Below are positions 37,851 through 46,745 of a stretch of 64,000 bases of DNA, piece after piece. A model generated the notes under the pieces. It did not search any database, had not been told where the DNA came from, and saw nothing but the letters and a program-made list of their open reading frames with translations. The stretch's first letter is position 1. Every line of letters starts with the position of its first letter. A program made the position numbers and the translations under genes. The stretch comes from Desulfovibrio cuneatus DSM 11391 (GTDB lineage: Bacteria; Desulfobacterota; Desulfovibrionia; Desulfovibrionales; Desulfovibrionaceae): positions 1 to 64,000 of the forward strand of contig NZ_AUCY01000018.1 in assembly GCF_000430005.1 (NCBI RefSeq). Direction: 5' to 3'.

Positions 37851-38009
37851 ATTTTATGAAATTGTCAGCACCACGCAAACTGGCAGGCAACAGCCGTTTT
37901 TACTTTGCCAACCTTTTCTTCTTCCACAGGAACGATTCTTCTGGGTGTTGAAGTAAACAACCTATTGTAAAGAATTACGTTCGGGAAACGTTCGACAGGA
38001 GACACTGTC

Positions 38010-38636
38010 ATGTTCAACTCTCTTCTTCCTCAATCAGCCCCATTTTTCAAGCTGTTGTTAAAACAAAACCAGATATTGCGCACTGTAGCTGCCGCTGTTG
38101 TGGAAATTCTGGAACACAACAATGCCCTGGACAAACAACACAGGGAAGTGGCCACACTTGAAGCCAAGGCAGACAACCTGCATATGGTTATCAGCCGCCA
38201 CCTTTCCCAAACGTTTATTACCCCCATTGACCGCGAAGATATTTTGCACATTAACAAGGCGCAAGAAGAAGCCATTGACCAACTGCACAACATGGCCAAC
38301 CGCCTGTATATTTTTGAATTTGCCAAAATCCGCTTTCCCATGCTGCGCCTTGCCCGCACCCTGCACCACATGGTGGAATTAACAGGCAACATGCTGCAAG
38401 GCCTGAGCAAACGGAGCGACAGCCACAATACCCGCGAATTCCGCACCCTGCGCAATGAATGTGAAATGCTGCTGAGCATGGGCCTTGGGGAGTTACACGA
38501 CCTGAGCGACCCCACCCCGGCCAACATTCTGGAAGTGCTCAAATGGAGCCAGGCCTACGACCGCATGGAACTGGCCCTGGAACAGGTGGTGGAACTGGCA
38601 GAAGCCATTGAGGAAGCGGTGCTGAAAAATGCTTGA
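38010..38636 (+). CDS. PhoU-like (DUF47) phosphate transport accessory protein
   Basis: A 208-residue all-helical cytoplasmic protein of the DUF47/PhoU-like family that is typically encoded next to Pit transporters and is thought to regulate them. GACAGGAG precedes the start. The repeated helical pattern and the HREVATLEAKADNLHMVI segment fit the family. The gene overlaps the pit gene by 8 nt, so the two are translationally coupled. Confidence 0.88.
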   Translation: MFNSLLPQSAPFFKLLLKQNQILRTVAAAVVEILEHNNALDKQHREVATLEAKADNLHMVISRHLSQTFITPIDREDILHINKAQEEAIDQLHNMANRLYIFEFAKIRFPMLRLARTLHHMVELTGNMLQGLSKRSDSHNTREFRTLRNECEMLLSMGLGELHDLSDPTPANILEVLKWSQAYDRMELALEQVVELAEAIEEAVLKNA

Positions 38637-39639
38637 TATACCTCTATTACTGGTAATCATCATCTTTACTGCCCTTATTTTCGACTTTACCAATGGTGCG
38701 CACGACTGCGCCAACGCCATTGCCACAGTGGTTTCCACCAAGGTACTCAGCCCGCGCACCGCTGTAACCCTTGCTGCACTGCTCAACCTTGTGGGTGCTC
38801 TGCTTGGCACGGAAGTGGCCAACACCCTTGGCAGCGGCATTGTGCGGCCTGAAGTGGTTGCGGGCAGCCACATACTTGTTCTGGCAGCGCTTTTTGGGGC
38901 CATTTTCTGGAACAGCATTACCTGGTATTTTGGCATTCCCTCTTCTTCTTCCCACGCCCTTATTGGCGGGCTTATGGGCGCTTCCTTTGCCCACGCTGGC
39001 CTTGAATCGCTGAACTTTCTTTCTATTTTCAAAAAAATTATTGTGCCCCTGCTTGCCTCCCCCATTGCCGGGTTCATTATGGGCGGGCTGCTTATGTGGC
39101 TTATTTACCTGATTTTTGCCAAAGTTAACCGACCCCTGGTCAACCGCATTTTCCGCAAGTCGCAAATGCTTTCCGCAGGGGTTATGGCCCTTAGCCACGG
39201 CCTGAACGATGCCCAGAAAACCATGGGGGTTATTACCCTTGCCCTGCTTATTTTTGGCAGAATTGAAACCTTTCATGTTCCCCTTTGGGTAAAGCTGGCC
39301 TGTGCCTTGGCCATGGCCGCAGGCACTGCCATGGGCGGCTGGAAAATAGTGAAAACCATGGGCCACAAAATATTCAAAATGGAACCTGTGCATGGTTTTG
39401 CTGCGGAAACCTCCGCCGCCATGATAATTGGCTGCGCTTCCATGATTGGCGCCCCCATTAGCACCACCCATACCATTACCGCCAGTATTTTTGGGGTAGG
39501 TTCCACCAAGCGCCTTTCTGCCGTGCGCTGGGGCGTTGCCGGCAACCTGATTATTGCCTGGGTTATTACCATTCCTGCTTCTGCCACCGTGGGGGCGCTT
39601 AGTTTTTGGGGGCTTGAACTGCTGGGCGGCCTTTTCTAG
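38629..39639 (+). CDS. Low-affinity inorganic phosphate transporter, Pit family
   Basis: A 336-residue inner-membrane transporter with about ten TM segments. It carries both halves of the internally duplicated Pit signature: FTNGAHDCANAIAT near the N-terminus and HGLNDAQKTMG near residue 190. It probably moves metal-phosphate with protons or sodium. It overlaps the PhoU-like gene. Its TAG stop is followed immediately by a family A palindrome. Confidence 0.92.
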   Translation: MLDIPLLLVIIIFTALIFDFTNGAHDCANAIATVVSTKVLSPRTAVTLAALLNLVGALLGTEVANTLGSGIVRPEVVAGSHILVLAALFGAIFWNSITWYFGIPSSSSHALIGGLMGASFAHAGLESLNFLSIFKKIIVPLLASPIAGFIMGGLLMWLIYLIFAKVNRPLVNRIFRKSQMLSAGVMALSHGLNDAQKTMGVITLALLIFGRIETFHVPLWVKLACALAMAAGTAMGGWKIVKTMGHKIFKMEPVHGFAAETSAAMIIGCASMIGAPISTTHTITASIFGVGSTKRLSAVRWGVAGNLIIAWVITIPASATVGALSFWGLELLGGLF

Positions 39640-39765
39640 GGAAACACTCATTTATTCCGTTTGGCAGCGTTGCTTCGCTTTTTTTGAAACAGTCGAGGAC
39701 GGAAGAGTCCACTCCTATTTCAAAAAAAACTCGTGCCTTGCCAAACGAAATAACTGAGCGTTTCC
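39640..39765 (-). repeat. Family A palindrome at pit stop codon
   Basis: A complete copy in inverted orientation, starting GGAAAC directly after the TAG at 39637-39639 and ending GAGCGTTTCC. The central arms are TTTTTTTGAAAC and ATTTCAAAAAAA. Confidence 0.85.
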
Positions 39766-39878
39766 AAAATACTATGTAATCAGTTTTTTTTAAATTCCAA
39801 AACCTCCAGGGAGAATCGCGCAATACGCCACGCTTAAAGGACTCCCTGTAAAAATCAGTAACACATTTCTATACACAA

Positions 39879-39910
39879 TAAAAAAACGGCGGGTTTCCGC
39901 CGTTTTTTTA
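39879..39910. terminator. Bidirectional terminator
   Basis: TAAAAAAACGGCGG-GTTT-CCGCCGTTTTTTTA, a perfect hairpin with a T-run. It ends the phosphate transport transcript. The remaining sequence to 40229 holds the next promoter but no clear gene. Confidence 0.9.
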
Positions 39911-40229
39911 TTGCCCTTGTTGCAAAACTAACACCATAAGCTAGCTGCACAAAACATCCAAGTTACCTATTGAAAATGCGTGCAATATCAAATACAATTC
40001 CTGTACCAGCCTGTAATGCCTATACAGAATCACATCTTTTATTCCTGTATTCCGGCACCACACCTATGCGTTTCCTGCTGCCAGGGTTACCTTTGGGCAT
40101 TTTCCTGGCAGAGCAGGTAGCGGCCTCACTGCACCCAGGTAAAATTCCCCGCACGCACTGCCACCCCCGCCAGGCATTCTGACATTGCCTGTTTGCCAAC
40201 GCATAACACCTTCAGCACAAGGCGGAAGC

Positions 40230-41660
40230 ATGTCTCTTTCCACAGACCAAAAACTTTCCCTGCGGGCGCTTGTGGCGCTTGTTATGGGCTCCATGATAGG
40301 CTCTGGTATATTTGCCCTGCCCTCTGCCCTTGCCCAGCAAACAGGTTCGCTGGGGGCCATTATTGCCTGGTGTATTGCGGGCTGCGGTATGCTCACCCTG
40401 GCCCTTGCCTTCCAGAACCTTTCCCGCAGAAGGCCCGATTTAGATACTGGCATTTTCGCCTATGCCCAGGAGGGCTTTGGCGATTACCTTGGCTTTTCTT
40501 CTGCCCTTGGCTACTGGATTGGCTGCTGCATTGCCGACGTGGCCTGCATCATTCTCATTAAAGCCACCCTTGGGGTATTTTTCCCCATGTTTGGCGACGG
40601 CACCACCCCTGTGGCCCTGGTTGCGGGCACCGCCCTTATTTGGGGCGTGCATTTTCTTATTCTGCGCGGCATCAAGGAAGCGGCCATATTAAACACCATT
40701 GCCACCGTAGCCAAAATTGTGCCCATTTGTGTATTTATTGTGGTTATTCTGTTCCATTTCGACAGCAAAATATTTATGGAAAACCTGTGGGGCGGCGTGG
40801 GCTACACCCCCTCTTCCGTGCTGGGGCAGGTGCGCAACACCATGCTGGTTACCGTATTTGTGTTCGTGGGTATTGAAGGGGCCAGCGTCTATTCACGCTA
40901 TGCCAAGCGGCGGGAAGACGTGGGCATTGCCACTGTGCTGGGCTTTTTGGGAGTGCTGGGCCTTTTGGTACTGGTTACCGTGCCCGCTTATGGCGTTATG
41001 CTGCGGGCTGAAATGGCAGGCTTGCCCACCCCTTCCATGGCAGGGGTGTTTCAGGTAATTGTAGGGCACTGGGGCGCTGTGTTCATTGCTACGGGGCTTG
41101 TTGTTTCCATTCTGGGCAACTACCTTTCCTGGTCGCTTCTGGCTGCGGAAGTGATGTTTTCCGCTGCCAAGGCCAATGCCATGCCCGCCTTTTTGGCCAA
41201 GGAAAACAAAAATAACGCCCCCATTACGGCCTTGCTGGTTTCCAACATTATCATCCAGTTTTTCCTGCTGCTTACCCCGTTTGCCGATTCCGCCTTCAAA
41301 CTGGCCCTGAAAATGACCAGCGCCATGACGCTTATTCCCTACCTGCTGGTGGGGGGCTATGCCTTCAAGCTGGCATTCACCGGGGAAACATATGAAACAA
41401 CCCCAGCCCCGCGCCGGGGGGACCTTGTAAAAGGGTTCCTGGCAACCCTGTATGCTTTTGGCATGCTCGCCGCCGGGGGCCTGCGCTTTATTATGCTTTC
41501 CGCCATTCTCTATTTCATCGGCACCGTTTTGTATATTATGGTGCGCCGGGAACAAAAAAAGACCCTGTTTACCCCTGTGGAACTCATGGTGTTCCTGGCC
41601 GTGGGAGCCATGGCTTGCTTTGGGGTGTGGAGTTTGGCCTCCGGCAACCTCGTATTTTAA
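40230..41660 (+). CDS. APC-family amino acid antiporter (third paralogue)
   Basis: A 476-residue, roughly 12-TM antiporter close in sequence to ArcD of this window: LVMGSMIGSGIFALPSALA at the N-terminus, and [20 protein letters not shown] with YAKRREDVG mid-protein. The substrate is unknown. AAGGCGG precedes the start chosen; an in-frame ATG 45 nt earlier has no ribosome site. It stands alone between a terminator and a family B palindrome. Confidence 0.82.
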   Translation: MSLSTDQKLSLRALVALVMGSMIGSGIFALPSALAQQTGSLGAIIAWCIAGCGMLTLALAFQNLSRRRPDLDTGIFAYAQEGFGDYLGFSSALGYWIGCCIADVACIILIKATLGVFFPMFGDGTTPVALVAGTALIWGVHFLILRGIKEAAILNTIATVAKIVPICVFIVVILFHFDSKIFMENLWGGVGYTPSSVLGQVRNTMLVTVFVFVGIEGASVYSRYAKRREDVGIATVLGFLGVLGLLVLVTVPAYGVMLRAEMAGLPTPSMAGVFQVIVGHWGAVFIATGLVVSILGNYLSWSLLAAEVMFSAAKANAMPAFLAKENKNNAPITALLVSNIIIQFFLLLTPFADSAFKLALKMTSAMTLIPYLLVGGYAFKLAFTGETYETTPAPRRGDLVKGFLATLYAFGMLAAGGLRFIMLSAILYFIGTVLYIMVRREQKKTLFTPVELMVFLAVGAMACFGVWSLASGNLVF

Positions 41661-41668
41661 GGAATTAT

Positions 41669-41827
41669 CTTGGGGGACGCTGTCCCCCAACCCCTGCAAG
41701 GGACGTGACGCCCCTTGACCCCCATTTACGCTCTCAGTTTTGCATTGCGAAACTGAGAGCGTAAATGGGGGGATCCAAGGGCATCATGCCCTTGGCGGAG
41801 GGGTTTGGGGAGGCAGAGCCTCCCCAA
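41669..41827 (-). repeat. Family B palindrome, complete copy
   Basis: Inverted orientation. The outer hairpins match the other copies (TTGGGGGACGCTGTCCCCCAA and GGGGAGGCAGAGCCTCCCC), but the central stem is different: TTTACGCTCTCAGTTT pairs with AAACTGAGAGCGTAAA. Confidence 0.85.
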
Positions 41828-41857
41828 TAAAAATCAATACAATTTGTACACAATAAT

Positions 41858-42253
41858 CTACCCGGCATCTGCCGCCAATGTCTCCACGGGGAGAATGGTA
41901 AAGGGCACGGTTTCCATCATACCTGCCAGCCATTCCCGCACTTCCCGTTCCTGATGCGGTGAAAAGCGCACCAGCAGCACGGCCCCCCACCTGTCCACCA
42001 CGGTCATAATGCCCAGGTTATCTTCCGCTTCCAGCAGGTACCGGAACATATGCACCTGCCCGGCATGAATTTTTACATACAGCCTGCCGGAATAGGCAGG
42101 GGCAGGGTATACCTTGCCCTTGCGCGGCCTGCGGCGCTTGCCCCGGCTTTGCCCGGCAGGCTGCACGCCCATGGCCGGGCAATGGCCTTTGGGCAAGCAG
42201 CGTTCCCCGGCTTGCCCGCTGGCACTGGGCACTTCACGCACTACGTCTTCCAT
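41858..42253 (-). CDS. DUF4911-type protein
   Basis: A 131-residue protein of unknown function. The C-terminal 80 residues (YVKIHAGQVHMFRYLLEAE, GIMTVVDRWGAVLLVRFSP) match my recollection of the DUF4911 family of sulfate reducers. The N-terminus is basic (GKRRRPRKGK). It follows mtaB by about 80 nt and may be co-transcribed. The start is unsure: the upstream ATG at 42268 has AGGA only one base away, while 42253 has a weak GTGAG six bases away. Confidence 0.65.
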   Translation of the reverse strand: MEDVVREVPSASGQAGERCLPKGHCPAMGVQPAGQSRGKRRRPRKGKVYPAPAYSGRLYVKIHAGQVHMFRYLLEAEDNLGIMTVVDRWGAVLLVRFSPHQEREVREWLAGMMETVPFTILPVETLAADAG

Positions 42254-42332
42254 AAATAGCTCACACATTCCTGCGGTTATCCGAAATTTTCATTGCGTTA
42301 CAATGGATTAATGCAGCAAGTTTCCGGTAAGT

Positions 42333-43736
42333 TTACTCAGCACACAGCTCCACAGGCTCCAGCAACAATGTTGTGCCTTGGGCCTGCACGGGCCTGCCAG
42401 CCACAAACGAACCATCGTGCGGCAGCCGCACAGGCCCGGTAAAGCGGCATTCTGTGTAATATTCATTCACCCCTTGCACCTCGCTGGCTACGCTGCCACG
42501 CTCTTGTTTATGTCCTTCCGGCACCACATACACCACGGGCAACTGGCACTGCGCCGCTACAAATGCGGTAGCCTTTGTAGCCACCAGGGCGCGTAAGGCA
42601 GCGGTGCGGGCTTTTTTCGCATCGCCCGCCACCTGCCCTTGCATGGTGGCTGCCGGGGTGCCGGGGCGTTTGGAAAAGGCGAACACATGGGCATAGGAAA
42701 GGGGCAAGGCCTGGCACAGAGCCATGGTTTCAGCAAACTCTTTCTCGGTTTCCCCTGGGAAGCCTGCAATAATGTCGGCCCCCAGCCCCCACACAGGACG
42801 CACCTTGGCAAGAGCCTGCATGAAGGTGGCGGCCTGATTGGGGTCATAATGCCCGCGCCCCATGCGCCGCAGCACAGCAGGGCTGCCACTTTGCAGGGAA
42901 AGGTGCAGTTGCGGGGCAATAATGTTGCTGTGTTGCAGGCACACCAGTGCCTTATCGGTAAGTTGCCCAGGCTCCAGCGAACTAATGCGAAGGCGCATAC
43001 GCCCTGCCCACACCGGGGCAAAGCGCTCTTCCACGCGCTCCATAAAATCCCAAAAATCCACGGCAGGGTTCAGGTCGCGCCCGAACTGGCGCAGGTTCAC
43101 CCCATTAATGCCTATTTCCCGGAAGCCCGCTACCAGCAGGCGTTCAATTTCTGCCAGGGCATCTTCCACCGGGCGGGAACGGGCCTTGCCCCGTGTGCTG
43201 GGCACAATGCAGTAGGTGCAGCGGTGGGAACAGCCGTCCTGCACCTTCACAATAGCGCGGGAGCGGTCGTACCCGCTCACCTGAAAAGGCGGGAAGGCGG
43301 CAATATCGTGCATGGCGGGAGGTTCCTGCCCTGCTATGCCCATGGCAGCCTCGCCTGGCACAACAGCCAAATCATCAGCCTGAACCTCCAACACGGGCAG
43401 TTGCAGCAGCAATGCCTTGTCATGCTGGGGCACAACTCTGGTTACTCCTTCCAGGGCAGCCATTTCCGGGCCAAGCACTTCTGCCGCGCACCCGGTAATA
43501 ACAATGCGGGCCTGCGGAGCCAGCCTATGCAACCTGCGCACAGCGCTGCGCACGTCTGCTACGGCACCAGCCGTTACAGCACACGAGTTTACCAGCACCA
43601 CATCTGCCACTTCCGGCTGCACAACTTCCGTGCAGCCATGGGCCAGCCACGCCTCACGCAGGGCATGGCTCTCATACTGGTTTACTTTACAACCCAAAGT
43701 TGCCAGAAAAAATCGGAACGGAGCAAGTGTTTGCAT
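42333..43736 (-). CDS. mtaB: tRNA threonylcarbamoyladenosine methylthiotransferase (MtaB type)
   Basis: A radical-SAM enzyme that converts t6A37 to ms2t6A37 in tRNA. The 467 residues have three N-terminal cluster cysteines (Cys16, Cys52, Cys83) and the radical-SAM CxxxCxxC (Cys169, Cys173, Cys176 in CSHRCTYC). The C-terminal TRAM-like region fits the family. The LGCKVNQYES N-terminus is more like MtaB than MiaB or RimO. It leads a probable two-gene unit with the DUF4911 gene. Confidence 0.9.
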   Translation of the reverse strand: MQTLAPFRFFLATLGCKVNQYESHALREAWLAHGCTEVVQPEVADVVLVNSCAVTAGAVADVRSAVRRLHRLAPQARIVITGCAAEVLGPEMAALEGVTRVVPQHDKALLLQLPVLEVQADDLAVVPGEAAMGIAGQEPPAMHDIAAFPPFQVSGYDRSRAIVKVQDGCSHRCTYCIVPSTRGKARSRPVEDALAEIERLLVAGFREIGINGVNLRQFGRDLNPAVDFWDFMERVEERFAPVWAGRMRLRISSLEPGQLTDKALVCLQHSNIIAPQLHLSLQSGSPAVLRRMGRGHYDPNQAATFMQALAKVRPVWGLGADIIAGFPGETEKEFAETMALCQALPLSYAHVFAFSKRPGTPAATMQGQVAGDAKKARTAALRALVATKATAFVAAQCQLPVVYVVPEGHKQERGSVASEVQGVNEYYTECRFTGPVRLPHDGSFVAGRPVQAQGTTLLLEPVELCAE

Positions 43737-43759
43737 GAAAATCCATTAGTGGGTTTATT

Positions 43760-43782
43760 ATGGGGGAGGCAGAGCCTCACCA
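43760..43782 (+). repeat. Family B remnant arm
   Basis: GGGGGAGGCAGAGCCTCACC, a single decayed outer arm of family B, between mtaB and a family A copy. Confidence 0.5.
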
Positions 43783-43827
43783 CTTTAAATCACCTAACGC
43801 AGACAGGAAGAGAAAACTGAACTCGAA

Positions 43828-43953
43828 GGAAATGCGTAGTTTTTTCGTTTGGCAAGGCGCGAGCTTTTTTTGCAGTGGGTGCTGGACTCTTCGGTCCTGC
43901 CCCGCTGGAAAAAATGCGAGCAACGCCGCCAAACGGAAAAAATCAGCATTTGG
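43828..43953 (+). repeat. Family A palindrome, complete copy
   Basis: GGAAATGCGTAG to CAGCATTTGG: the outer arm has changed on both sides (AAATGC / GCATTT) yet still pairs. It touches a family C element at 43953. Confidence 0.85.
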
Positions 43954-44081
43954 TAATTCATAAGGATTTTTGCTTTCTGCCAAGGAAGGAAGCTGCGTGC
44001 GGGGCGATGTGTATAGGGACATACATGAGCATCGCACGCAGCGAACCTGACGCAGGCAGAAACAAAAAGACTATGAATTAC
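43953..44081 (-). repeat. Family C palindrome at MoaD-like gene stop
   Basis: Terminal arms GTAATTCATA / TATGAATTAC are perfect, and TTTCTGCC / GGCAGAAA lie inside. The stop codon of the neighbouring minus-strand gene (44078-44080) is part of the terminal arm. Confidence 0.85.
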
Positions 44082-44314
44082 CCGGAGGAGGTGACAACGC
44101 GGAGAGTTATGGTATCCCCTGGGGCAATAGCCCTGTCATGGGTCAGCAACTCCCCGTCGCGAATAACCAGGGCCGAGGTCAAACCAAAGCCTAAGGTTTG
44201 CAGCAGGCGCAACACCGTTTTCTGGTGGGGCATGATGATTTCCCGCTCTTGGGGCTGCATACGCACAGTAATGGTCCTGGGTGCGCGAACAAATTTTTCG
44301 GTATCTTCTGTCAT
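44078..44314 (-). CDS. MoaD/ThiS-like beta-grasp protein
   Basis: A 78-residue protein resembling ubiquitin-like sulfur carriers. It has a TVLRLLQTLGF helix, a VIRDGELL strand and a PGDTITLRVV strand in the order of ThiS/MoaD. It ends Ser-Ser-Gly, not Gly-Gly, so thiocarboxylation by the usual E1-like route needs proof. A partner could be the TtuA-like enzyme at 58151-59065. The start MTEDTEKF lacks a strong ribosome site; the longer frame (44434) runs into a family A copy. Confidence 0.65.
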   Translation of the reverse strand: MTEDTEKFVRAPRTITVRMQPQEREIIMPHQKTVLRLLQTLGFGLTSALVIRDGELLTHDRAIAPGDTITLRVVTSSG

Positions 44315-44406
44315 ACTATGTCTTTTGTATGGGTTTGTGGCACGGCCTGTTGGTATGTGCCAATGCCTTGCAAAATATTTGAAAAAATGCCGGTTAGTTG
44401 CTATTT

Positions 44407-44532
44407 GGAAACGCTGTATTTTTTCGTTTGGCAAGGCGCGAGCATTTTTTACAGTGGGCGCTGGACTCTTCGGTCCTGCCCCACTGGAAAAAATGCGAGC
44501 AACGCCGCCAAACGGAAAAAGACAGCGTTTCC
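44407..44532 (+). repeat. Family A palindrome, best-preserved copy
   Basis: GGAAACGCTG to CAGCGTTTCC, inner CGTTTGGCAAGGCGCGAG and GCGAGCAACGCCGCCAAACG, T-run and A-run around ACAGTGGGC / CCCCACTGG, tip GGACTCTTCGGTCC. It ends 5 nt before the recD2 stop codon. Confidence 0.9.
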
Positions 44533-44537
44533 TAAGT

Positions 44538-46745
44538 TTATTCCAGGCCTTCGCGTAGACGCTTGGCCAGCCAGGTGTAGCGCTTATGCATCTTGTTGTT
44601 CTTCACCGCCATGCTCAGCGCTTTCACCGACCCCACCAGCACCACCAGCTTCTTGCCACGGGTCACGCCCGTGTACACAAGGTTGCGCTGAAGCAGCATA
44701 TAATGCTGCATTAGCACAGGCAGCACCACGGCCGGGTATTCCGACCCCTGCGACTTATGCACGGAAATAGCATAGGCCGGGGTCACTTCATCCAGTTCTT
44801 CGAAGGTATACAGCACGTTGCGCTCGTCAAACCGCACGGTCAGCTCGCGCTCTTCCTGGTTGATATAGCAAATGCGGCCAATGTCGCCATTGAACACGTC
44901 TTTGTCGTAGTTATTGCGCACCTGCATGACCTTGTCGTCCAGGTGGTAATGGCGGTCGCCCCGCTTAATGGGGTTGCCATTCTTGTTCAGGGCTTCCTGC
45001 AATTTGCGGTTCAGGGCGGCAACGCCAGCTTCCCCCTTGTGCATGGGGGTAAGTACCTGAATATCTTCCACCGGGTCCAGCCCGAAGCGGCGCGGGATGT
45101 GGTTTTTCACCAAATCCACCACCATGTTGGCGGCCTGCTCCGGGTCTTCCTGGCGGATAAAATAAAAGTCCGAAAGACCTTTTTCCGGTGGCATAACCGG
45201 GGGCACTTCCCCCTGGTTAATGCGGTGGGCGTTCATGATAATTTCGCTGGCTGCTGCCTGCCGGAACACTTCCGTAAGCTGCACCACCCGCGCCACGCCG
45301 GATTCAATAATGTCTTTGAGCACGTTGCCGGGGCCAACGCTGGGCAACTGGTTCACGTCGCCCACAAACACCAGGGTAGCACCCAGGGGCACGGCTTTGA
45401 GCAGGTAATACAGCAACACCGTGTCCAGCATGGAAGCTTCATCCACCACCAGCAGGCTGCACGCCAGCGGGTTGTTTTCGTTGCGGGCAAAGCCGTCTTC
45501 CTTAGGGCTGTATTCCAGCAGGCGGTGAATAGTTTTAGCTTCCAGCCCGGTGGCTTCTGTCATGCGTTTGGCCGCGCGGCCCGTGGGGGCTGCCAGCAGC
45601 ACCTTGCCCTTACCCGCCTGAAACAGCTTGATAATGGCGTTAATAACGGTGGTCTTTCCTGTGCCGGGGCCACCGGTGACCACCAGCAGCTTTTCAGTCA
45701 GGCAGGCGTGGGCGGCTTCCTGCTGTTCTTCTGCCAGCTCAATGGGCAACATATGCAGCACTTTTTCCAGCAAGGAATCCGGGTTAGTAAACAGCACGGA
45801 TTTGGGGGAATGCACAATGCGCCGCAAATAATGGGCAATGCCAGATTCGCAGTGGTGGTAGCGCCCAAGGTACAAGGCCTGGAAGGCTTCGCCTTCATCT
45901 GGCACAAGTTCTTCCAGCACCACGCGCTCTTCCAGCACCAACTGCTGCACGGCATCTTCCACCGTAATGGTAGGAATAAGCAGCTCGTCGGCTGTCATGG
46001 TTACCAGTTCTTCAAAGGGATAAAATACATGACCATCATCCGTAAGGCGGCGCAGGGTAAACAGCAGCCCGGCCTGTGCCCGCAGGGGGCTTTCCGGCAG
46101 AATGCCCAGCTTTTGGGCAATAAGGTCGGCTGTGGCAAAGCCAATGCCATGAATGTCCATGGCCAGGCGGTAGGGATTTTCCTTCACCACGGCAAGGGCG
46201 TCTGCCCCGTAGTGGCGGAAAATGCGCACAGCGTAGGAGGTGGAAACCCCGTGGGGTTGCAGAAACATAATGAGGTCGCGCACGCCCGTGTGTTCTGACC
46301 AGGCCGTTTTAATCTGGCTGATGAGCCGGGGGGAAAGCCCCTTGATGGTGGAAAGACGGTCCGGGTCTTCGTCCAGCACCTGAAACGTTTCTTCTTTGAA
46401 GGCGTCCACAATGCGCCCGGCAAGCACAGCCCCAACGCCCTTGATAAGGCCGGAACCGAGGTAGTGGCGAATACCTTCCAGGCTGGCGGGCAGCAGCGTT
46501 TCAGCCGACTCCATTTTAAACTGGCGGCCAAAGCGGGCGTCCTGCACCCATGTGCCTGTTACGCTCAGGCCAATGCCCGGCTGGGGGGAAGGCATAGCCC
46601 CCACCACGGTAACAGGGTCGGTTTTGCCCTGCATTTTCAGACGCAGCACAGTGTAGCCGTTGTCTTCATTATGGAACACAACGCGCTCAAGCGTACCTTT
46701 AATGGTCTGTTTGCCTGCAAAATCAAGAAGGGAAGGATTCGTCAT
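44538..46745 (-). CDS. recD2: ATP-dependent DNA helicase, RecD2 family
   Basis: A 5'-3' superfamily 1B helicase found in bacteria without full RecBCD. The 735 residues show an N-terminal OB-like domain, helix-hairpin-helix repeats (LIKGVGAVLAGRI, IKGLSPRLI), Walker A TGGPGTGKTT, Walker B VVDEASMLD, GDVNQLPSVGPG, and the late motif YAISVHKSQGSEYP. The start at MTNPS has GAAGAG four bases upstream. Its 5' end overlaps the end of hflX by 23 nt, so the two are coupled. Confidence 0.93.
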   Translation of the reverse strand: MTNPSLLDFAGKQTIKGTLERVVFHNEDNGYTVLRLKMQGKTDPVTVVGAMPSPQPGIGLSVTGTWVQDARFGRQFKMESAETLLPASLEGIRHYLGSGLIKGVGAVLAGRIVDAFKEETFQVLDEDPDRLSTIKGLSPRLISQIKTAWSEHTGVRDLIMFLQPHGVSTSYAVRIFRHYGADALAVVKENPYRLAMDIHGIGFATADLIAQKLGILPESPLRAQAGLLFTLRRLTDDGHVFYPFEELVTMTADELLIPTITVEDAVQQLVLEERVVLEELVPDEGEAFQALYLGRYHHCESGIAHYLRRIVHSPKSVLFTNPDSLLEKVLHMLPIELAEEQQEAAHACLTEKLLVVTGGPGTGKTTVINAIIKLFQAGKGKVLLAAPTGRAAKRMTEATGLEAKTIHRLLEYSPKEDGFARNENNPLACSLLVVDEASMLDTVLLYYLLKAVPLGATLVFVGDVNQLPSVGPGNVLKDIIESGVARVVQLTEVFRQAAASEIIMNAHRINQGEVPPVMPPEKGLSDFYFIRQEDPEQAANMVVDLVKNHIPRRFGLDPVEDIQVLTPMHKGEAGVAALNRKLQEALNKNGNPIKRGDRHYHLDDKVMQVRNNYDKDVFNGDIGRICYINQEERELTVRFDERNVLYTFEELDEVTPAYAISVHKSQGSEYPAVVLPVLMQHYMLLQRNLVYTGVTRGKKLVVLVGSVKALSMAVKNNKMHKRYTWLAKRLREGLE

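Larger units (their letters stand above)
37336..38009. other. Large divergent intergenic region, secA / phosphate transport
   Basis: This 674-nt gap has no convincing gene. It holds the palindrome GGGGTAC-A-GTACCCC (37447-37461), a perfect TATAAT on the plus strand (37750-37755), and two CTTTTTTGCT direct repeats 12 bp apart (37829-37838, 37841-37850). It should carry the secA promoter (minus) and the PhoU-like/Pit promoter (plus). Confidence 0.6.

Noticed and set aside
43828-43953. Family A elements as rho-independent terminators
   Set aside because: The T-run precedes the GC-rich stem and an A-run follows it, in both orientations; an intrinsic terminator needs the T-run after the stem.
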